5,250 nucleotides of DNA from Anaerolineales bacterium (GTDB lineage Bacteria > Chloroflexota > Anaerolineae > Anaerolineales > UBA4823). The notes under the pieces are model-generated. The model saw only the letters and a program-made list of their open reading frames with translations. It had not been told where the DNA came from and did not search any database. Every line of letters begins with the position of its first letter. The first letter of the stretch is position 1. Positions 1-5,250 of the stretch are shown here, one piece after another. The stretch spans positions 1 to 5,250 of the forward strand of contig JAOAHK010000207.1 in assembly GCA_026415275.1 (NCBI GenBank), in the 5' to 3' direction. Position numbers and translations under genes: made by a program.

Positions 1-1416
1 GGTTTTATCCTTTCAGGGGGACCCGCGTCAGTCTATGAAGAAGGCGCGCCATATATTCCTAAATACGTTTTCCAAAGCGGCTTGCCTGTCTTGGGCATTT
101 GTTATGGAATGCAAGCCTTGGCGCATCAATTGGGGGGAAAGGTGAACCCTGCCCCCCAGCGTGAATATGGCTTTGCCCGCATTGCACCTCTCGAACCTAA
201 TCCCTTGATCCAAAATGAAGAGCAAGTTTGGATGTCGCATGGCGACCGCATTGAAATCTTGCCCCCTGGGTTTGTTGCTATTGCTGCCAGTGAGCGCTCG
301 CCAATTGCTGCCATGGCGGATTTTCAACGCCGCTATTTTGCCTTCCAATTTCATCCCGAAGTGCGCCACACACCTAGGGGCTTAGAAATGCTGCGCCACT
401 TTGCTGTGGAAATTTGCAGCGCCAAGCCCGAATGGACGCCCGCTTCAATTATCGAACAAACTATCCAGCGGGTGCGCCAACAGGTGGGCAATCAGCGGGT
501 GCTCTCAGCAGTCAGCGGCGGGGTGGATTCCACCGTGGCGACTGCGATGGTGCAGAAGGCGGTGGGCGAGCAATTGATTGCTGTGTTTGTCGACACTGGA
601 CTGCTGCGTCAGGGGGAAGCTCGGCAGGTGCGCGAAGCCCTGCAAACCCATTTGGGGATTGAGTTAATCGTTGTGGACGCAGCTGCAACCTTCCTTGGCG
701 CGTTGAAGGGCATCACCGATCCCGAACGCAAACGCCAGATTATCGGTGAAACCTTTATCCGCATCTTTGAAGCACAAGCGCGACAGGTGGGCATGCCGCC
801 CTTTTTGGTGCAAGGGACGATTTACCCCGATGTGGTCGAATCGAGTGCACCCGACCGCGCCCAAGCGCAGCGCATCAAGACGCATCACAACGTCGGTGGG
901 CTCCCCGCTGATATGCAGTTTCAACTGGTTGAGCCTTTGCGCTATCTCTTCAAAGACGAAGTGCGCATTGTTGGTGAAGCACTAGGCTTGCCACCCGAAA
1001 TTGTGTGGCGCCAACCGTTTCCAGGTCCTGGTTTAGCTGTGCGCTGTCTGGGCGAGGTAACCCCCGAGCGATTGGAAATTCTGCGCCGAGCGGATGCAAT
1101 CTTTAGCGAAGAATTGCGCAAAGCTGGCTATCTCCGCCTGAGTTACACGGAGGATCAAGTGGAAGGCACAGCGCAAGCCTTTGCCGTGCTCTTGCCCGTG
1201 CAATCGGTGGGGGTGATGGGCGATCAGCGCACCTATCAAGAGACCGTTGCTTTGCGGGCAGTCACCACCGAAGATTTTATGACTGCCGACTGGGCAAGGC
1301 TGCCCCACGACCTGTTAGCCCGCGTGGCTAACCGCATTGTCAACGAGGTCAAGGGCGTCAATCGTGTCGTTTACGACATCACCAGCAAACCGCCAGCGAC
1401 GATTGAGTGGGAGTAG
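1..1416 (+). CDS. guaA: GMP synthase (glutamine-hydrolysing), 5'-truncated by window edge
   Basis: GuaA converts XMP to GMP using ATP and ammonia released from glutamine, the last step of de novo guanine nucleotide synthesis in the cytoplasm. The reading frame is open from base 1 and gives 471 residues; by comparison with the 525-aa E. coli enzyme about 50 N-terminal residues lie outside the window. The fragment opens with the ILSGGP segment of the class I glutamine amidotransferase domain. The nucleophile is Cys34 (GICYGMQ, codon at 100), and the triad is completed by His118 and Glu120 in FQFHPEV. The ATP-pyrophosphatase domain follows with the P-loop SGGVDST at residues 172-178, then [18 protein letters not shown] and [10 protein letters not shown]. 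The dimerisation domain starts near [11 protein letters not shown] (about 339) and ends with the typical KPPATIEWE. No key residue is missing. An internal TTG at 82 is not the start, because conserved family sequence continues upstream of it. It converges on the minus-strand gene ending at 1856. Confidence 0.97.
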   Translation, partial: GFILSGGPASVYEEGAPYIPKYVFQSGLPVLGICYGMQALAHQLGGKVNPAPQREYGFARIAPLEPNPLIQNEEQVWMSHGDRIEILPPGFVAIAASERSPIAAMADFQRRYFAFQFHPEVRHTPRGLEMLRHFAVEICSAKPEWTPASIIEQTIQRVRQQVGNQRVLSAVSGGVDSTVATAMVQKAVGEQLIAVFVDTGLLRQGEARQVREALQTHLGIELIVVDAAATFLGALKGITDPERKRQIIGETFIRIFEAQARQVGMPPFLVQGTIYPDVVESSAPDRAQAQRIKTHHNVGGLPADMQFQLVEPLRYLFKDEVRIVGEALGLPPEIVWRQPFPGPGLAVRCLGEVTPERLEILRRADAIFSEELRKAGYLRLSYTEDQVEGTAQAFAVLLPVQSVGVMGDQRTYQETVALRAVTTEDFMTADWARLPHDLLARVANRIVNEVKGVNRVVYDITSKPPATIEWE

Positions 1417-1515
1417 ACTCAAATTCGCCCCCATGTTCCGAGTGTTTTCAGCGCGCCTTGAATGGATAGCGTTCGGAAGCGTGGTACAGTCCTCTTGGAG
1501 AGTGACTGGCAGGGT

Positions 1516-1584
1516 GATTAGCGAGGTGATGAGTATATCGAAACCTGCTGGGTTGAGCCTATCAAAATCCGCCCTCGCCTAATC
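1516..1584. repeat. Long-stem imperfect inverted repeat
   Basis: GATTAGCGAGG at 1516-1526 pairs with CCTCGCCTAATC at 1573-1584, giving 11 base pairs with one bulged C. The arms enclose a 46-nt interior. No T-run follows on either strand, so it is not a typical intrinsic terminator. The interior carries the degenerate direct repeat listed separately, so the whole may be one repetitive element inserted after guaA. Whether it acts as RNA is unknown. Confidence 0.6.
1530..1572. repeat. Two degenerate tandem copies of a TTGAGCTTGTCGAAA-like unit
   Basis: TGAGTATATCGAAACCTGC at 1530-1548 and TGAGCCTATCAAAATCCGC at 1554-1572 match at 14 of 19 positions with a 24-bp period. Both resemble a dispersed intergenic unit of the form TTGAGCTTGTCGAAA that I recall from many environmental bacterial genomes, where its translation shows LSLSK-like or FDKLR-like runs. 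Here the copies are decayed. The resemblance is pattern recognition from memory and was not tested by a search. Confidence 0.45.
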
Positions 1585-1620
1585 TATCTCCCAGTGGGCG
1601 TGGGAAGCACGGGTTGGAAT

Positions 1621-1812
1621 GGGGCTGTCCAAAAACAAACTTAACTAGCCCCAGGAAACACTCCTAAAGAGGAGATAGCGGAAAAGACAAAAAACTGGCA
1701 GGGTTAGCTCGCCAATTTCCGAAGATTTTGGTCGATGACTGTTCCGCAGGCATCCGCCCCGCCCCTGTGATGCCGATAAGTCTCAGAAGTCAGATATCCC
1801 TCCTCGCTGAGA
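1621..1812. other. Hairpin-rich segment with an insertion-sequence-like end
   Basis: The segment opens with GGGGCTGTCCAAAAAC, a form similar to terminal repeats of several DDE-transposase insertion sequences. It then shows successive inverted repeats: GGGGCT/AGCCCC (1621-1626/1647-1652), CTCCT/AGGAG (1661-1665/1670-1674), TGGC/GCCA (1696-1699/1711-1714), GGCATC/GATGCC (1749-1754/1769-1774) and TCTCAG/CTGAGA (1781-1786/1807-1812). No transposase gene and no opposite copy of the putative end are present in the window. It could be the remnant of an insertion, a small non-autonomous element, or a structured RNA on either strand. Individual stems this short also occur by chance. Confidence 0.3.
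1689..1714 (-). terminator. Possible intrinsic terminator downstream of the nucleotidyltransferase gene
   Basis: Read on the minus strand, TGGC and GCCA form a 4-bp G/C-rich stem that can be extended by a G-U pair, followed by G and a run of six T (A-run at 1689-1694 on the plus strand). It lies about 140 nt after the stop of the minus-strand gene. The stem is short, so the call rests mainly on the T-run and the orientation. Confidence 0.35.
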
Positions 1813-1855
1813 AGCCCCGATTGTTTCCTCGTCAGCAGGGGGGATGGCACCATCG

Positions 1856-2641
1856 CTAGATTGGCAGTTCAATTTGCCACACTTCGGCAAGACTTTTGCG
1901 GAAAAAGCGATCAAACTCCTCCATCTGTTCAGGGAAGAATGGGCGAGGTGGAATTTCCTTGTTTTCCCACCGCGCCAATTCGCTTTCAACAAAATCGCTC
2001 AGGGTAGCAATGCGCGCACCGCGATCCAACTCTTCACCGGATTTTTTGCTTTCAATAAGCTGCTGAATGGCATCTTTCAACTCATGGGGCAATTCCAGCT
2101 CTCTGACCATCACGTTGAAATCGGTGGGTACAATTCCGCGCTCCTCTTCAATCCAGCGCATTGCCAGAAGCGGGCGTAGCACGTAAAAATACTTCTTCAC
2201 CCACACTGTCTCGCCTTTGAGATAGTCACGATAATTCCCCCGCGCCATATGCAAATAGTGATAGAGACAAGCTGCTGGGGAATAATATTCTTTGGCAAGT
2301 TGGCGCATCCCTGCCGCAACTGAGTACCGTTCTAGATAGACAATGGGTGATCCCAGCCATTCGATGAGCGGTGGATTGGTTTTGCGCAGCAGACGCAGAG
2401 CTTTGCGAAATTCCCAGCCACTGATATCCATTTTTTCCTGTGGAGGGTATTCAATCACATCCCGCTTCTCACTCACTGAGAGATACCATTCCAACGGATG
2501 AAGATAAATAAAGCGAACATCATAATCGCTATCGCGTGAGGGGAATCCCCAAGCGCGGCTGCCCGATTCGCAGGCATAGACGATTTTGACTTGTTTCTCG
2601 ATCTCAATCTGAGATAACTGAGCAAGAATATATTCTTCCAT
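1856..2641 (-). CDS. YcgL/RlaP-like nucleotidyltransferase (Pol-beta superfamily)
   Basis: The 261-aa product looks like the predicted nucleotidyltransferase family that includes B. subtilis YcgL and the RNA-ligase-associated protein RlaP. The Pol-beta nucleotidyltransferase signature is complete: Gly27-Ser28 in GSRAWGFPSRDSDYD, the metal-binding pair Asp39 and Asp41, and a likely third carboxylate at Asp72 (MDISGWE). The remainder, with segments such as KTNPPLIEWL and YFYVLRPLLAMRW, is probably the helical partner domain. There is no signal peptide or membrane segment, so it should be cytoplasmic. The substrate is not known; related proteins are proposed to act in RNA or nucleic-acid repair, but no ligase gene is in the window. 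The ATG at 2641 is the first start in frame and begins directly with the family-like MEEYILAQLSQIE, although no clear Shine-Dalgarno sequence precedes it, suggesting modest translation. It converges on guaA and lies downstream of katG on the same strand. Confidence 0.85.
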   Translation of the reverse strand: MEEYILAQLSQIEIEKQVKIVYACESGSRAWGFPSRDSDYDVRFIYLHPLEWYLSVSEKRDVIEYPPQEKMDISGWEFRKALRLLRKTNPPLIEWLGSPIVYLERYSVAAGMRQLAKEYYSPAACLYHYLHMARGNYRDYLKGETVWVKKYFYVLRPLLAMRWIEEERGIVPTDFNVMVRELELPHELKDAIQQLIESKKSGEELDRGARIATLSDFVESELARWENKEIPPRPFFPEQMEEFDRFFRKSLAEVWQIELPI

Positions 2642-2676
2642 CAGCCAATCAAGAGCTGAACGGCTCTCTAGAGAGA

Positions 2677-2705
2677 ATCTTACATCCAGAAGAGAGTTTT
2701 GGGAA
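2677..2705 (-). promoter_or_regulatory. Weak candidate promoter for the nucleotidyltransferase gene
   Basis: On the minus strand TTCCCA (2705-2700) and TAAGAT (2682-2677) are separated by 17 nt, each matching 4 of 6 positions of the sigma-70 consensus. Transcription would begin near 2670, leaving a leader of about 30 nt before the ATG. The expected start region overlaps a perfect 12-bp palindrome, CTCTCTAGAGAG (2664-2675), which could be a protein site or chance. The evidence is weak. Confidence 0.22.
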
Positions 2706-2745
2706 GTGAAGACTTCTCAAACGGGGATGGATTTGAGCTACCTAG

Positions 2746-2804
2746 AAATAAAATATGCCCTCACCCCCAACGCCTTGCCCTATGGGAGAGGAGTTAGGGG
2801 TGAG
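2746..2804 (-). terminator. Probable katG transcription terminator using the repeat hairpin
   Basis: On the minus strand the 45-nt hairpin begins about 22 nt after the katG stop codon and is followed by GGC and then ATATTTTATTT (plus-strand positions 2756-2746). A stable G/C-rich stem followed by a T-rich tract can stop RNA polymerase. The tract is interrupted by A residues and starts three bases after the stem, so efficiency may be partial. If it works, katG is a single-gene transcript and the nucleotidyltransferase needs its own promoter. Confidence 0.42.
2760..2804. repeat. Long imperfect hairpin of the CTCACCCC...GGGGTGAG dispersed type
   Basis: CTCACCCCCAAC at 2760-2771 pairs with GTTAGGGGTGAG at 2793-2804 with one mismatch. 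The pairing continues inwards (CCTT/GAGG with a wobble, CCC/GGG) to a 3-nt TAT loop, so nearly all 45 nt are paired with only three mismatched positions. Very similar CCCTCACCCC-N-CCTCTCCC-type palindromes are, to my recollection, scattered between genes in many environmental bacteria. It lies between the katG stop and the next gene on the same strand. Confidence 0.75.
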
Positions 2805-2826
2805 AGGCTCAAGGGAGGGGAAAATC

Positions 2827-5123
<2,297 letters not shown>

Positions 5124-5250
5124 TGTTTTTGAAAGGAATTCATCTTCCCCTAATCTTCGACCCTCTAGAAAGCATGCTTGAGCCGTGTTGGCATAAAAAA
5201 CTCTATCGACGGATGATGAATGAGTGAAGGAATGGGGATTGGAAGCGCAG

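Larger units (their letters stand above)
1417..1855. other. 439-bp non-coding gap between convergent genes
   Basis: This gap separates the tail of guaA from the tail of the minus-strand nucleotidyltransferase gene. I see no convincing coding sequence in it on either strand: the open stretches are short, lack ribosome binding sites and match no family I recognise. It is long for a convergent junction, which often holds little more than terminators. It contains a strong stem (1516-1584), a 24-bp-spaced degenerate repeat (1530-1572), an 11-bp direct repeat (ACTGGCAGGGT at 1505-1515 and 1694-1704), and several small hairpins from 1621 to 1812. The hallmark conserved sequences of RNase P RNA, tmRNA, SRP RNA and cobalamin riboswitches were looked for and not found. 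It is best read as repeat and mobile-element debris, or an unrecognised structured RNA. Confidence 0.6.

Noticed and set aside
1403..1422. Inverted repeat TTGAGT/ACTCAA across the guaA stop codon, considered as a terminator.
   Set aside because: The stem is short and A/T-containing and is followed by ATTCGCCC rather than a T-run.
1337..1582. An 81-codon plus-strand frame overlapping the guaA tail and running into the gap.
   Set aside because: The first part is out of frame within guaA and the rest translates repeat sequence; no start signal supports it.
1739..1855. Minus-strand sequence with weak resemblance to RNase P RNA conserved pieces (GAGGAAA..CGGGGCTTC and CTTATCGG).
   Set aside because: The two pieces are only tens of bases apart and the other universally conserved segments are absent, so the likeness is taken as chance.
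5170..5179. Ten-base palindrome AAGCATGCTT upstream of katG.
   Set aside because: It lies well upstream of the promoter with no related second site; palindromes of this length are expected by chance.

Overview
The window holds the 3' nine-tenths of one housekeeping gene and two complete genes. All three belong to well-known families. Nothing in it looks like a new multi-gene system. The organism is a bacterium of moderate GC content. The protein style, a KatG of ordinary length, and dispersed G/C-rich hairpin repeats and TTGAGCTTGTCGAAA-like repeats between genes would fit Chloroflexota (Anaerolineae-like) or a similar environmental lineage. That assignment is an impression from the sequence, not a placement.

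Layout. Positions 1-1416 (+) carry guaA, GMP synthase, cut at its 5' end by the window edge. Positions 1417-1855 are an unusually long non-coding gap between two convergent genes. It contains an 11-bp stem, degenerate direct repeats, a sequence resembling an insertion-sequence end, and a run of small hairpins, one of which looks like a minus-strand terminator. Positions 1856-2641 (-) encode a 261-aa nucleotidyltransferase of the YcgL/RlaP kind (Pol-beta fold). Positions 2642-2826 are an intergenic spacer with a long imperfect hairpin of a dispersed-repeat type just after katG. Positions 2827-5022 (-) encode a full-length catalase-peroxidase KatG with all catalytic residues. Positions 5023-5250 are the katG leader and promoter, with a strong ribosome binding site, a perfect extended -10 box, and a palindrome lying over that -10; no gene is recognisable further right.

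Functionally, guaA (purine synthesis), the nucleotidyltransferase (possibly nucleic-acid repair or modification) and katG (peroxide detoxification) form no obvious pathway. katG and the nucleotidyltransferase point the same way but are separated by 185 bp with a probable terminator, so katG is probably transcribed alone. The most useful leads are the katG operator/promoter, the structured 439-bp gap, and the orphan RlaP-like enzyme.
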